This document shows, in pieces, positions 9,886-19,255 of a stretch of 43,409 nt of DNA. The DNA is from an uncultured Pelagibacteraceae bacterium (lineage in GTDB: Bacteria; Pseudomonadota; Alphaproteobacteria; Pelagibacterales; Pelagibacteraceae): contig CACGGD010000006.1 of the NCBI GenBank assembly GCA_902572605.1, forward strand, positions 1-43,409, read 5' to 3'. How positions within the stretch are numbered: the first letter of the stretch is position 1; each line of letters opens with the position of its first letter. Below the pieces are notes generated by a model. The model saw only the letters and a list, made by a program, of their open reading frames with translations. It did not search any database and had not been told where the DNA came from. A program made the position numbers and the translations under genes.

Positions 9886-10984
9886 AGTATTTAACAAGTT
9901 TATTTAACTCATTAATAGAAATTTTATTTTTATTAGGCATAGTTGTTTTGCCAATTCTATTTAATAATATAAAATTTATCTTTTCATCATTGTTTTTCTT
10001 ATCATTTTTAAGATAAGGAATTAATTTTTTTATTTCTTTAGTTTTTTTGTATTTATTAAATGAGTAATTTAAATTATTAGATTCGTAAATATCCAAGAGT
10101 TCATTTAGAGTTTTTTTATTACAAACTTTTTTTATAATTGAAAGTTTTGTTGCTAAAATCATTCCTGCAAGTACAGCTTCACCATGAGTAATACTTTTTG
10201 AATAATTATTTTTTACCTCTATAGCATGGGCAAAGGTATGTCCAAAATTAAGAATCATTCTTAAATTTTTTTCATTTACATCTTTGTTGACAAAAAATAA
10301 TTTAATATTACAACTTTTTTTAATAGCATAAATCAACTTTTTCGAATGATGAGAAAAAATATATTTTGTATTTGATTTAAGCCAGTGAAAAAATTTTTTA
10401 TCATTTATGATGGCATGTTTTAATATTTCTGCATAACCACATATCATTTCTTTTTTTGGTAAACTTTTTAAAAAAGATGTATCACTAATAACTAATTTGG
10501 GCTGAGAAAAAGCTCCTATTAAGTTTTTACCGTACTTAGAATTAATTCCTGTCTTTCCTCCGATAGCCGCATCAACTTGAGATAATAATGTGGTTGGAAC
10601 ACTAATAAAATTTATACCTCTTTTTAAAATACTTGCGACAAAACCAGCAAAATCTATTGTAATCCCCCCACCAATACCTACGATTAAATCTGATCTATTT
10701 AAATTTTTTAAAAGTAATTTATTTAATAAATGAGTTACTGAATTAATTGATTTTGTTTTTTCATTTGCATTAAAATTATAAACATATACTTCGTATCTTT
10801 TTAAATTCTTTAAAATTTTTTTTTTATATTTTGAAGGAACGCCTTTATCAAGAATTAAAGCAATTTTTTTTGTTTTTGGACTCAGGGATTTAATTTTTAA
10901 TGACAATAAATTTAAAATATTATTTCCAATTAATATAGAGTAGTCTTTATTTGAATCTTTGAATTTAATTTTCTGAACTTTCAT
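9872..10984 (-). CDS. aroB: 3-dehydroquinate synthase
   Basis: Second step of the shikimate pathway, converting DAHP to 3-dehydroquinate with NAD and a divalent metal. It is 370 residues. The NAD-binding GIGGGITIDFAGF (103-115) is followed by SVPTTLLSQVDAAIGGKTGIN. The metal ligands expected from the family are E186 (GYAEILKH), H249 (NFGHTFAH) and H267 (THGEAV). The first 20 bases overlap the end of aroK, so the pair is probably translationally coupled, as in many bacteria. The 3' end overlaps bolA on the other strand. Confidence 0.96.
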   Translation of the reverse strand: MKVQKIKFKDSNKDYSILIGNNILNLLSLKIKSLSPKTKKIALILDKGVPSKYKKKILKNLKRYEVYVYNFNANEKTKSINSVTHLLNKLLLKNLNRSDLIVGIGGGITIDFAGFVASILKRGINFISVPTTLLSQVDAAIGGKTGINSKYGKNLIGAFSQPKLVISDTSFLKSLPKKEMICGYAEILKHAIINDKKFFHWLKSNTKYIFSHHSKKLIYAIKKSCNIKLFFVNKDVNEKNLRMILNFGHTFAHAIEVKNNYSKSITHGEAVLAGMILATKLSIIKKVCNKKTLNELLDIYESNNLNYSFNKYKKTKEIKKLIPYLKNDKKNNDEKINFILLNRIGKTTMPNKNKISINELNKLVKYFTQY

Positions 10985-11492
10985 ATAATTTAATAATTTT
11001 ATTTACAATTTGGTCAGTATTCATTAATTTACACCTAATTTTAAAATCTGACATATTATAGATTTTCTTCCTTTCAGAGTAAATTTTATAAGCAGATTCT
11101 TCTAAGCTATCTTGATTGAGCAGAGGTCTCTTTTTAACATTTTTTAATCTAATTAATAGAGATTTTATGTCAAGATCTAACCAGAAGCTTATTGATAAAT
11201 TTTTTGCTTCTTTACGAATTGATGAGTCCATAAATGCTCCTCCACCAAGTGCTATAACTGAATTGCTCTTTTTAAGTTCTTCAAGAGTAATCTTTTTTTC
11301 AATCTTTCTAAAATAATCTTCACTTTTATCTTCAAAAATTTGTTTTATTGTTTTTTTTTCTTTTTTTTCAATCAATCCATCTATATCGATAAATTTAAGT
11401 TTTAGCTTTTTTGCAAGCTTTTTACCTACAGTTGATTTACCAACACCCATCATTCCAGTTAATAGAAGGTTTTTTTTCAATTTTGTTACCAA
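10965..11492 (-). CDS. aroK: Shikimate kinase
   Basis: Phosphorylates shikimate to shikimate-3-phosphate with ATP. It has 175 residues, the normal size. The P-loop GMMGVGKST is at 13-21, the shikimate-binding DID at 36-38 and the GGGA motif at 83-86. The lid region contains RPLL. It overlaps aroB by 20 bases. Upstream it is divergent from the small membrane protein gene at 11554 across 61 bases, which must hold both promoters; I could not define either with confidence. Confidence 0.96.
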   Translation of the reverse strand: MVTKLKKNLLLTGMMGVGKSTVGKKLAKKLKLKFIDIDGLIEKKEKKTIKQIFEDKSEDYFRKIEKKITLEELKKSNSVIALGGGAFMDSSIRKEAKNLSISFWLDLDIKSLLIRLKNVKKRPLLNQDSLEESAYKIYSERKKIYNMSDFKIRCKLMNTDQIVNKIIKLYESSEN

Positions 11493-11553
11493 TTTTAAAT
11501 TTGATTTATCATAAATATGTCTTATTTTTTGAGTTTAAATATATTTTTTTACT

Positions 11554-11736
11554 ATGCAACTGAAATACAACCGACAGCCTAGCATTGGAAGTTCAATAGG
11601 AAGAATTTTAATTAAATTAATTTTGGCTTTGGTCTTTTTTATTGTAGCAATTTTTTTAATTGAAAAAATAAATTTTCCTAGCCCGGAACAAAATTATAAA
11701 ATTGATATCACCGATGAAATTAATAAGCTTAAATAG
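11554..11736 (+). CDS. Small single-pass membrane protein, function unknown
   Basis: A 60-residue protein with a polar N-terminus (MQLKYNRQPSIGSSIGR), one strongly hydrophobic segment at about 20-41, and a charged C-terminal tail. The sequence resembles nothing I recognise by name. Its last 23 bases overlap the start of the following exported-protein gene, so the two are probably translated together. The positive-inside rule predicts a cytoplasmic N-terminus and a periplasmic tail, where the exported protein would also reside. Function unknown. Confidence 0.68.
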   Translation: MQLKYNRQPSIGSSIGRILIKLILALVFFIVAIFLIEKINFPSPEQNYKIDITDEINKLK

Positions 11737-13453
11737 ATATATAAGCTTATTAATTTTATTAATTTCATTTTCTCTTTTGCCTTTGCATGCAGAAGAGGAA
11801 ATTGATATTTGGAATAAGGAAAAAAAAGAAAAATCAAATTTAAATGAAAACGTTGATAAAGAAAATATAACGTCAACTCCCAAAATAGTTATCTCAAATC
11901 AAACTAATAACAATATTGAAATTGAAAATGAAATAGTAAAAGCTTCTGAAAATATAAAAATATTTGGCATTTATGATCCTGCAGAAAATGATTTTGATTT
12001 AAATATGTGGACTGCGACAGAAGCAGAAGATATTAGATCGAGCATTAAAAGAATTAAAAAAATTAAACTTTCAAATACTGCTACAAAATTATTTGAAAAT
12101 ACAATTTTATCTTTTGCTTACCCGCCTAAAGGAATGAACGATAAAGAATTTGTAAATTTAAAAATTGATTGGTTGATAGAAAATAAAAAGGTGAGCCTAA
12201 TAGAACAATTTCTAAAACAAAACAGTACTTTTCCTAATAAAAAAAAACTTATTCAATATTTAGTTGATAGTAACATTGCTAAAGCCAATATCAAAGAAGG
12301 TTGTAAGCAAATAAATTTCTTAGATAAAAATATTAAAGACTCATATTTAGATAAATTTAAGATTTATTGTTTAGTTTTTAACAAAAAGAAAAATGAAGCT
12401 CAGCTCCAGTTTGATATTTTGAGAGAGGAAAAACAATCCAATAATTTTTTTGATGATAAAATGAATTTTCTTTTGGGAGTAACCAATAAAACTACTAAAA
12501 AAGTTAAAGAAGATAATTTACTTAATTTTTATCTTTCAAGTGTAACTATTGAAAATTTTACCTATGAACCTAAAAAAGATACAAAAAAAATAATATGGGA
12601 ATATTTAAATGCTGCGAATCTAATAAAACTGGATGATGCTCAAGACAAAGAAAAATTAAAAAATTTAGAAATTGCAGCTAACAAAGATCAGTTTGATAAA
12701 CAAAAAATATTTGATATTTATTCCAATTTTTCTTTTGATTTAAATAGTTTGATAAAAGCTGAAGATATTTATCAAAGATTTGATAATATTGATGCTAGAG
12801 CTTTAATTTACCAAAGATATTTACTTTCAGATAATGAAGAAATTAAAATTAGATTATTGTTATTACTTAAAGATTTATTCCAAAAAGATGATTTATCTAA
12901 TATTTTTGTTGAATTTTTAAGCGATAGACTTAAAGAAATCAATCTCAATGATGTTGAAGAGTCTTATAAAGAAGTTGTGCGAAAAAATATAATCACTGAA
13001 GAAGAATTAAAGTTAGGAAAAATTAAATATAACGATAAAATTTTGCACAGATCAAGATTATTAAAATATTTTGATAATGAGATAACTCAAAAAAAAGCTC
13101 AAAAAGATTTTATTAAAATATATAAAAAAATCAAAAAAAATAGGAAATATTTCTTTTCTGCTAAAGATTTAGCCTTAGTTGAGTCACTAGTAAAAGATGG
13201 ATTCGAAATTCCAAAAGAATTTAATTATCAAGAAATTTCTAAAAATTATAATATTCCATCAAATTTATTGATACTTGGAAAAAGGAAAGAGTCAGCCTTT
13301 TTAACATTGAAATTAGTAGAAATAATCGGAGAGGACGAAGCTTACAATTTGGATCCGGAGACAATTTATTTTATAATACATCTTTTAAATCAGAATAATT
13401 TAAAAAAGATTAGAAATGAAATTTTAATTTCAGCTCTTCCACAAAGAAGCTAA
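11714..13453 (+). CDS. Large exported protein, function unknown
   Basis: About 579 residues, starting at ATG 11714. A TTG 12 bases upstream would add four residues, but the ATG gives a clean signal peptide: MKLISLNRY, a hydrophobic core, and LLPLHA before acidic EEEID, a likely signal peptidase I site. The mature part begins with a polar, Asn/Glu-rich region (about 25-80). The rest is largely predicted alpha-helical with repeated Leu/Lys/Glu patterns, which could be a TPR-like or other helical solenoid, but I see no clear repeat consensus. It overlaps the small membrane protein gene by 23 bases and is followed after 18 bases by def. No recognised catalytic motif. Confidence 0.8.
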   Translation: MKLISLNRYISLLILLISFSLLPLHAEEEIDIWNKEKKEKSNLNENVDKENITSTPKIVISNQTNNNIEIENEIVKASENIKIFGIYDPAENDFDLNMWTATEAEDIRSSIKRIKKIKLSNTATKLFENTILSFAYPPKGMNDKEFVNLKIDWLIENKKVSLIEQFLKQNSTFPNKKKLIQYLVDSNIAKANIKEGCKQINFLDKNIKDSYLDKFKIYCLVFNKKKNEAQLQFDILREEKQSNNFFDDKMNFLLGVTNKTTKKVKEDNLLNFYLSSVTIENFTYEPKKDTKKIIWEYLNAANLIKLDDAQDKEKLKNLEIAANKDQFDKQKIFDIYSNFSFDLNSLIKAEDIYQRFDNIDARALIYQRYLLSDNEEIKIRLLLLLKDLFQKDDLSNIFVEFLSDRLKEINLNDVEESYKEVVRKNIITEEELKLGKIKYNDKILHRSRLLKYFDNEITQKKAQKDFIKIYKKIKKNRKYFFSAKDLALVESLVKDGFEIPKEFNYQEISKNYNIPSNLLILGKRKESAFLTLKLVEIIGEDEAYNLDPETIYFIIHLLNQNNLKKIRNEILISALPQRS

Positions 13454-13471
13454 TTACAATATAAGTTATAT

Positions 13472-13993
13472 ATGTTAAGAAAAATTCTTACAGAACCTGA
13501 TCCTATTCTAAGAAAAAAATGTGAACCTTTAGAAAAAGTGGATATCGACACAAAAAATCTTATGGACGATATGCTAGAAACTATGTACGCAGCTCCGGGG
13601 ATTGGCTTAGCTGCAGTACAGGTTGGTATTTTAAAAAGATTGATAGTGATTGATATTTCTAAAGGTGAAGAACAAAAAAAACCTCTATTTCTTATAAACC
13701 CTAAAATAATAAATCAATCTAAAAAAACCTCTGTATATGAAGAAGGTTGTTTATCTATACCAGGACTATTTGCTGAAATAGAACGACCAGCTGAATGCAT
13801 ACTTAAATATATTGATTATCATGGTAAAGAAAAAGAATTAAAAGCGGAAGGCCTTTTAGCCACTTGTATTCAACATGAAGTTGATCATTTGAATGGAGTA
13901 TTATTTATTGATTATTTATCAAAGCTTAAAAAAGACATGATTATAAAAAAGCTTGTTAAACAAAAAAAAGGAATTGAAAGAGTAATAGTCTAA
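13472..13993 (+). CDS. def: Peptide deformylase
   Basis: Removes the N-formyl group from nascent proteins. It has 173 residues. All three family motifs are present: GIGLAA at 43-48, EGCLS at 91-95 with the metal-binding C93, and HEVDH at 135-139 supplying two histidines and the catalytic glutamate. It is followed after 4 bases by fmt, which adds the formyl group, so the formyl cycle genes are paired as in many bacteria. Confidence 0.98.
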   Translation: MLRKILTEPDPILRKKCEPLEKVDIDTKNLMDDMLETMYAAPGIGLAAVQVGILKRLIVIDISKGEEQKKPLFLINPKIINQSKKTSVYEEGCLSIPGLFAEIERPAECILKYIDYHGKEKELKAEGLLATCIQHEVDHLNGVLFIDYLSKLKKDMIIKKLVKQKKGIERVIV

Positions 13994-13997
13994 ATTA

Positions 13998-14918
13998 ATG
14001 TCACAAAAAATTGTTTTTATGGGAACGCCCGAGTTCTCCGTACCTGCTTTAGAGTCTATAGTTAACTCTAGTCATAAAGTTTTAGCTGTGTACTCTCAAC
14101 CTCCTAGTAAGGCAAATCGAGGTCAAAAAATAATCCCTTCAAAAATTGAGGTATTTGCAAAAAAACATTCTTTAAATTTAAGAACCCCAGATAATTTAGA
14201 TGATAACAAAGAATATAATTACTTAAAAAAATTAGAACCCGACATTGTAATTGTAGTAGCTTACGGAAAAATTATACCCAAAAAATTTCTAAATCTATCA
14301 AAACATGGTTTTATAAATGTTCATGCCTCACTCCTTCCAAAATGGAGAGGAGCTGCGCCTATTCAAAGATCAATTATCAATTTGGACAATCAAACCGGGA
14401 TAAGCATTATGAAAATAGTAGAAGAACTAGATGCCGGACCTGTAATGCATCAAGATAAAATTCAAATAAATGAGAACGTAGATGCTTTAACTCTGTCAAA
14501 AGTTCTGTCAAAATTAGGCGCTAAGTCTATTATGAATGCAATAGATGAAATTGTGAAGGGTAAGGCTATATTTTTGGAACAAAATCATACAGAAGCAACT
14601 TATGCAAAAAAAATTTCAAAATCTGAAGGAAAAATTAATTGGAGTCTAAGTGCAAAAAAAGTATTGGCTAAAATTAATGGCTTGAATCCAAATCCTGGTG
14701 CATGGTTTCAATACAAAAATGAAAGATTTAAAGTATGGAAAGCAGAAATAGTGAATAAAAATAGTGATGCAGGTAAGACAGTAGATGATCAACTTACAAT
14801 AGCCTGTAATGAACAATCGATTAAAATTCTTGAAATTCAGAAAGAAGGAAAAAGCAGGCAATCAACTAACGAATTTTTACTTGGCAATAAGATAAAAGAA
14901 GGTGAAAAAATAATTTAA
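13998..14918 (+). CDS. fmt: Methionyl-tRNA formyltransferase
   Basis: Formylates initiator Met-tRNA using 10-formyl-THF. It has 306 residues, with an N-terminal formyltransferase domain and a C-terminal tRNA-binding domain. The N/H/D catalytic set is seen as N107 and H109 in NVHASLLPKWRGAAP and D145 in LDAGPV. The substrate loop PPSKANRGQK lies at about 35-44. It sits between def and truA, with 4 bases before it and a one-base overlap after it. Its cofactor links it to the one-carbon genes at 27194-32280. Confidence 0.97.
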   Translation: MSQKIVFMGTPEFSVPALESIVNSSHKVLAVYSQPPSKANRGQKIIPSKIEVFAKKHSLNLRTPDNLDDNKEYNYLKKLEPDIVIVVAYGKIIPKKFLNLSKHGFINVHASLLPKWRGAAPIQRSIINLDNQTGISIMKIVEELDAGPVMHQDKIQINENVDALTLSKVLSKLGAKSIMNAIDEIVKGKAIFLEQNHTEATYAKKISKSEGKINWSLSAKKVLAKINGLNPNPGAWFQYKNERFKVWKAEIVNKNSDAGKTVDDQLTIACNEQSIKILEIQKEGKSRQSTNEFLLGNKIKEGEKII

Positions 14919-15658
14919 TGTTTACATATCAAATAATAGTTGAATACCTTGGAACAAATTTTGTTGGATGGCAAATTCAAAAGAATGGTCTTTCAGTTCA
15001 AGAAGCATTAGAAAAAGTTTTATCCAAGTTTTTAAAAGAAAAAATAAGAGTTATAGGATCTGGGCGTACTGATGCTGGAGTTCATGCTAAAGAACAATCA
15101 GCTCACTTTAAAACAAAACATAAGATAATTAATAAAAATATTTTTATAAATTCCATTAATTTTTTTTTAAAAAAAAACCCTATTTCTGTTCTGAGTGTAA
15201 AAAAAAGATCAAAAAAATTTCATGCAAGACATAGCGCAAAAGAAAGAATCTATAAGTACTTTGTTATTAATAGGCATTCATCTTTAGTTCTAGAAAAAAA
15301 TAAAGCCTGGCATATTAAAAAAAACCTAGATGTAAAAGTTATGCGAAAAGGAGCAGAAATTTTGAAGGGTACTCACAATTTTTCAACATTTAGAGCTTCC
15401 TCTTGTCAAGCCAAGTCCCCAATTAAGACATTAAAAAAAGTTGCAATAAAAAAAAGTAAAAATAAAATTGTTTTAATTTTTCAATCTGAGTCTTTTTTAC
15501 AGCAACAAGTTAGATCAATGGTAGGATCTTTAAAATATCTTGGAGAGGGGAAGTGGAACTTAAATGAATTTAGAAAAGCATTTTTATCAAAAAAAAGAAC
15601 AATGTGCGCTCCACCGGCACCAGCTCACGGTTTATATTTAACTAAAGTAATTTATTAA
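14918..15658 (+). CDS. truA: tRNA pseudouridine(38-40) synthase
   Basis: Makes pseudouridine in the anticodon arm of tRNAs (positions 38-40). It has 246 residues. The catalytic aspartate is D52 in the motif GSGRTDAGVHA (47-57), and a second family block SFLQQQVRSMVGSL lies near 193-206. The ATG overlaps the fmt stop. It ends 3 bases before the convergent glycosyltransferase stop, with no visible terminator between them. Confidence 0.97.
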   Translation: MFTYQIIVEYLGTNFVGWQIQKNGLSVQEALEKVLSKFLKEKIRVIGSGRTDAGVHAKEQSAHFKTKHKIINKNIFINSINFFLKKNPISVLSVKKRSKKFHARHSAKERIYKYFVINRHSSLVLEKNKAWHIKKNLDVKVMRKGAEILKGTHNFSTFRASSCQAKSPIKTLKKVAIKKSKNKIVLIFQSESFLQQQVRSMVGSLKYLGEGKWNLNEFRKAFLSKKRTMCAPPAPAHGLYLTKVIY

Positions 15659-15661
15659 TAG

Positions 15662-16813
15662 CTAAATTAAAACTTTATTCAAAAAAGGTAAAATTTTATT
15701 CCATTTAAATTTTTCTATGGTCTTAAGAGCTCTTTTTGAAGCAGATAAGCTAAAAGTCTTATTTCTTTTTAACTTTAAAATTAACTTGATCATTTCTTCG
15801 TTATTTTTATAAAAACTTATTTTACTATCTTTAATTGTGTCAAAGTTTTCTATAACTTGTTTACTGCAAACACTAGGGATGCCGTAAGACATATAGGTTA
15901 GTAATTTCGTTTGAATGCCTGATGAAATTTTTAAATTAGCTAATCCGCAAATAACTCGATCTAAATGTGGATCTAAATTATCAATTTTATCCAGTATTTT
16001 AACATTTCGTTTTTGATTTAAAAAAAACTTATCAATTTTAGATATTTCACCAATAATGTGGAATTCTACATTAGGGTATATTTTACAAATTAAAGGTAAA
16101 ATTTTATTTGTAAATTCAAAACATGCATTTCTATTTGGAGCGTATTTAATATTGCCAATGAAAATTATTTTATAATTTTTTATGTTAAATTTATATTTTT
16201 TCTTAATTTGATCAACGCCAAACGAATATTGAATTATCTTTTTTTTATATTTTTTATCTACGGCATTAATTTCTTTTTTAGAATGTAAAAGAATTTTTTT
16301 AAAAGTTTTAAAACAAATTTTTTCATATCTTTTTAAAAGTAAACTTTCAATAAAATAAATTATTCTAATCGGATTAAAAAAAAATAGTCTTTTACTTGTT
16401 TGCTCGTAGTTTTTAGATACTAAATCTGCCATATCTAGGACGCTATTTTTTTTTAAATTTTTTGGAATATATTGGGCTGCTCTAAATGATTGAAAAAATA
16501 TCAAGTCATAATTTTTATAGTTATCTTTGACATATTCATTAATTTTAGGAGAATAAAAATAACCTAATTGTAATGGCTGAAGTTTTAACAATGAAAGAAA
16601 TATATAAAAAACTTTTGAAATTAAGCTAGGATTACTAAAACCTTCATAATTGAACTTACTCTCTCTTTTTTTCACATTTTGAAAATTTGGACTTAAGACT
16701 TTAACGTAATTATCTCTACTTAGAAAATAAATAAATTTTTTTGCTCTAATTACATCACCTGAGTATCTTCCTGAAAAAGGGTTTCGAGTGGTGATAAACA
16801 ATATTTTTTTCAT
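15662..16813 (-). CDS. Glycosyltransferase, GT4-like
   Basis: A 383-residue protein with the two-domain layout of GT-B glycosyltransferases, probably cytosolic and membrane-associated. The N-terminal domain starts with KKILFITTRNPF and SGDVIRAKKF (18-27), a sugar-acceptor-side pattern seen in GT4 enzymes. The C-terminal domain begins near IIFIGNIKYAPNRNA (about 215-230) and includes a donor-binding stretch SGIQTKLLTYMSYGIPSV (about 298-315). The donor and acceptor are unknown; a surface polysaccharide or lipid-linked sugar is plausible. It is the last gene of a long minus-strand operon and overlaps the SET-domain gene by 4 bases. Confidence 0.82.
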   Translation of the reverse strand: MKKILFITTRNPFSGRYSGDVIRAKKFIYFLSRDNYVKVLSPNFQNVKKRESKFNYEGFSNPSLISKVFYIFLSLLKLQPLQLGYFYSPKINEYVKDNYKNYDLIFFQSFRAAQYIPKNLKKNSVLDMADLVSKNYEQTSKRLFFFNPIRIIYFIESLLLKRYEKICFKTFKKILLHSKKEINAVDKKYKKKIIQYSFGVDQIKKKYKFNIKNYKIIFIGNIKYAPNRNACFEFTNKILPLICKIYPNVEFHIIGEISKIDKFFLNQKRNVKILDKIDNLDPHLDRVICGLANLKISSGIQTKLLTYMSYGIPSVCSKQVIENFDTIKDSKISFYKNNEEMIKLILKLKRNKTFSLSASKRALKTIEKFKWNKILPFLNKVLI

Positions 16814-17274
16814 CTATAGGATTTATGACTTTTTAATTTTCTTATTCGCCATCTTGACTCTGATCTTACAATATATTTTACACAATTTTTTGATCCACAT
16901 TTGCAAGGAAAATCTTTATAATCTTCATCGAAACCAAATCCATAGTCATAAGTTAACTCTTCACCTTTTTTTATATTTCTGATTGCATAAACCCAAACTT
17001 TTAAACCTGTTCCAAAAACTTCACAATTAGGGTCACAAGAATGGTTAATTAATCTTGCAGTATTATATTTAAAATCTCCATCAAGATCATATCTTTTATT
17101 AATGTTAAAAAGATATATTGCTTTTTCGTTGTCAAATTTAGGATTTTTTTCTACTTGTTTTTTAGTAATAATTTTACCTTTGTATTCAATTATTTTTGTA
17201 CGATCTTTAATATCTTGCTTAGCATACAAGCCTTTATTGTCGATATTTGACTTTTTTATTTTATATAATTTCAC
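16810..17274 (-). CDS. SET-domain protein methyltransferase with post-SET motif
   Basis: A 154-residue protein that is almost entirely one SET domain, a fold that methylates lysines using S-adenosylmethionine. The key blocks are GLYAKQDI near the N-terminus, RLINHSCDPNC at 74-84 (cofactor and pseudoknot region), and EELTYDYGF at 105-113 with the catalytic tyrosine. A post-SET cysteine group CKCGSKNC lies at 124-131. C80 and the three post-SET cysteines could form the zinc site known from eukaryotic SET enzymes. It overlaps dapE upstream and the glycosyltransferase downstream by 4 bases each. The substrate is unknown. Confidence 0.88.
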   Translation of the reverse strand: MKLYKIKKSNIDNKGLYAKQDIKDRTKIIEYKGKIITKKQVEKNPKFDNEKAIYLFNINKRYDLDGDFKYNTARLINHSCDPNCEVFGTGLKVWVYAIRNIKKGEELTYDYGFGFDEDYKDFPCKCGSKNCVKYIVRSESRWRIRKLKSHKSYR

Positions 17275-18428
17275 TTAAAATACTCTACTAAAATATTTTT
17301 ATAAATATCTGTAAGCTTTCTAAGATCTGAAACTGAAACACACTCATCAACTTTATGCATAGTTTTATTTACCAGGCCAAATTCAAGACATGGAGCAATT
17401 TTTCTTATAAATCTTGCATCTGATGTACCCCCAGTTGTCGAAAACTTTGGATTAATTTTTGTAATTCTTTTTATAATTTTTCTTGCCATAAAAATTGTTT
17501 TTTCAGGTTTTGTCAAAAAAGAATTACCATTGGCCAAATATTCAATTTTAAAAGTACATTTATTTTTTCTACAAATATTTTTTACTATAGAGTTGATTTT
17601 CTTTTTTAAAGAATTTGTAGTATGAAAATTATTATATCGAATATTAAATTGGGCTTTTGCTTTTCCTGGGATTACATTGTGAGCTTTATTATCAACATAA
17701 ATTCTAGTAAACTCCAAGTTTGATGGTTGAAAATTTTTATTACCTTTATCGAATTGTTTTTCTTTTAATTTTTTACAAACATGAACTAAAGTATTAATAG
17801 GGTTATTTAATAGATGGGGATAAGCTACATGACCTTGAATTCCAAATATTTCTATTTTACCTGTTAAACTGCCTCTTCTGCCAATTTTAATCATTTCTCC
17901 CAATTTATTTGGATTAGTTGGCTCTCCTACTATGCAAAAATTAATTTTTTCTTTTTTCTTTTTTAGATAATCAACAACTTTTTTTGTCCCATTAATTGCA
18001 TAACCTTCTTCATCTCCTGTAATTAAAAAGCTTATAGAGCCATTAAAATTTGGTTTATTTTTTAAAAATCTATTAACAGCTACTATAAAACAAGCGATAG
18101 AACTTTTCATATCATTAGCGCCTCTACCAATTAAATGGTTTTTTTTAACAACTGGTTTGAAAGGATTAACTGTCCAATCACTGATATTTCCTGGAGGCAC
18201 AACATCCGTGTGGCCAGCGTAACAAATATTTGGTTGTTTATTTCCTAATCTGGCATATAGGTTTTTAATAGGTTTACTATTTTTATCTTTAAATTCTAAA
18301 ATTTTACAATTAAAGCCCAGAGATTTGAGTTTCTTTCTCAAAAAATTTATTGCTCCAGCATCTTTCGGAGTGACGCTAGGAAAACGAATAAGTTCTTTAG
18401 CTAATTCTAATTCGTTGATTTTTCCCAT
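17271..18428 (-). CDS. dapE: Succinyl-diaminopimelate desuccinylase
   Basis: Releases LL-diaminopimelate from its N-succinyl form in lysine and peptidoglycan synthesis. It is an M20-family enzyme of 385 residues needing two zinc ions. Expected metal and catalytic residues are visible: H73 in AGHTDVVPPG, D106 in GRGANDMKSS, the catalytic E140/E141 pair in TGDEEGYA, and the glutamate of GEPT (168-171). A further histidine lies in NKTMHKVDE near the C-terminus. It overlaps dapD by one base and the SET-domain gene by 4 bases. lysC at 37894 feeds the same pathway. Confidence 0.97.
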   Translation of the reverse strand: MGKINELELAKELIRFPSVTPKDAGAINFLRKKLKSLGFNCKILEFKDKNSKPIKNLYARLGNKQPNICYAGHTDVVPPGNISDWTVNPFKPVVKKNHLIGRGANDMKSSIACFIVAVNRFLKNKPNFNGSISFLITGDEEGYAINGTKKVVDYLKKKKEKINFCIVGEPTNPNKLGEMIKIGRRGSLTGKIEIFGIQGHVAYPHLLNNPINTLVHVCKKLKEKQFDKGNKNFQPSNLEFTRIYVDNKAHNVIPGKAKAQFNIRYNNFHTTNSLKKKINSIVKNICRKNKCTFKIEYLANGNSFLTKPEKTIFMARKIIKRITKINPKFSTTGGTSDARFIRKIAPCLEFGLVNKTMHKVDECVSVSDLRKLTDIYKNILVEYFK

Positions 18429-19255
18429 TAGTCTCTTAATAAATCATTTATTGAAGTTTTGCTTCGAGTTTTTTCATCAACTTTTTTTACAATCACAGCA
18501 CAATACAAAGCAGGACCATTAGGATTTTTTTTATTTGGCATGGACCCAGGGACAACGACTGAATATGAAGGAACTTTTCCATAAGTGAATTCCCCTGTTG
18601 ACCTATCAACTATTTTTGTTGATGCTCCTATATAAACACCCATTGAAATAACCGAACCTTCTTCTACGATTACACCCTCAGCGATCTCAGATCTTGCTCC
18701 TATAAAACAATTATCTTCAATTATAACTGGACCAGCTTGTAACGGTTCAAGTACTCCTCCTATGCCTGCTCCTCCAGAAATATGACAATTTTTACCTACC
18801 TGTGCACATGAACCAACAGAAGCCCAAGTATCTATCATTGTACCTTCGTCCACAAACGCACCAAGATTTACAAAACATGGCATTAGAACTACGTTTTTTG
18901 CAATAAACGATCCTTTTCTAACTACTCCGTTCGGAACATGTCTGTAGCCAGCTTTTTTCCAATCATCTTCATTCCACAAAACTGACTTACCTGGAACTTT
19001 GTCGTACCAAGTTGTGTAAGGGCCTTTTGACATAGTCATTTTGTTTACTCTAAAACTTAATAAAATTGCTTTTTTTACCCATTGATTTACCAACCACTTG
19101 CCATCTTTTTTCTCTGCGACTCTAACATCTCCTTTATCAGTTAGCTCGATAGTTTCATTAATTGCATCTATAATTTTTTTATCTGAGTTTAAAGAAATAT
19201 TTTCTTTATTCTCAAAAGACTTATTAATAATTTTTTCTAGTTCATTTGTTTTCAT
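18428..19255 (-). CDS. dapD: Tetrahydrodipicolinate N-succinyltransferase
   Basis: Succinylates tetrahydrodipicolinate in the diaminopimelate pathway. It has 275 residues. A helical N-terminal domain is followed by a left-handed beta-helix of hexapeptide repeats. Conserved stretches include [21 protein letters not shown]-type sequence and [16 protein letters not shown] near the middle, and [10 protein letters not shown]. The gene overlaps the upstream HAD phosphatase by 14 bases and dapE by one base, so dapD and dapE should be made together. Confidence 0.98.
   Translation of the reverse strand: MKTNELEKIINKSFENKENISLNSDKKIIDAINETIELTDKGDVRVAEKKDGKWLVNQWVKKAILLSFRVNKMTMSKGPYTTWYDKVPGKSVLWNEDDWKKAGYRHVPNGVVRKGSFIAKNVVLMPCFVNLGAFVDEGTMIDTWASVGSCAQVGKNCHISGGAGIGGVLEPLQAGPVIIEDNCFIGARSEIAEGVIVEEGSVISMGVYIGASTKIVDRSTGEFTYGKVPSYSVVVPGSMPNKKNPNGPALYCAVIVKKVDEKTRSKTSINDLLRD

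Noticed and set aside
11702-11713. TTG at 11702 as start of the exported protein
   Set aside because: The ATG at 11714 gives a standard signal peptide, and the TTG would add four residues before it without a ribosome-binding site.
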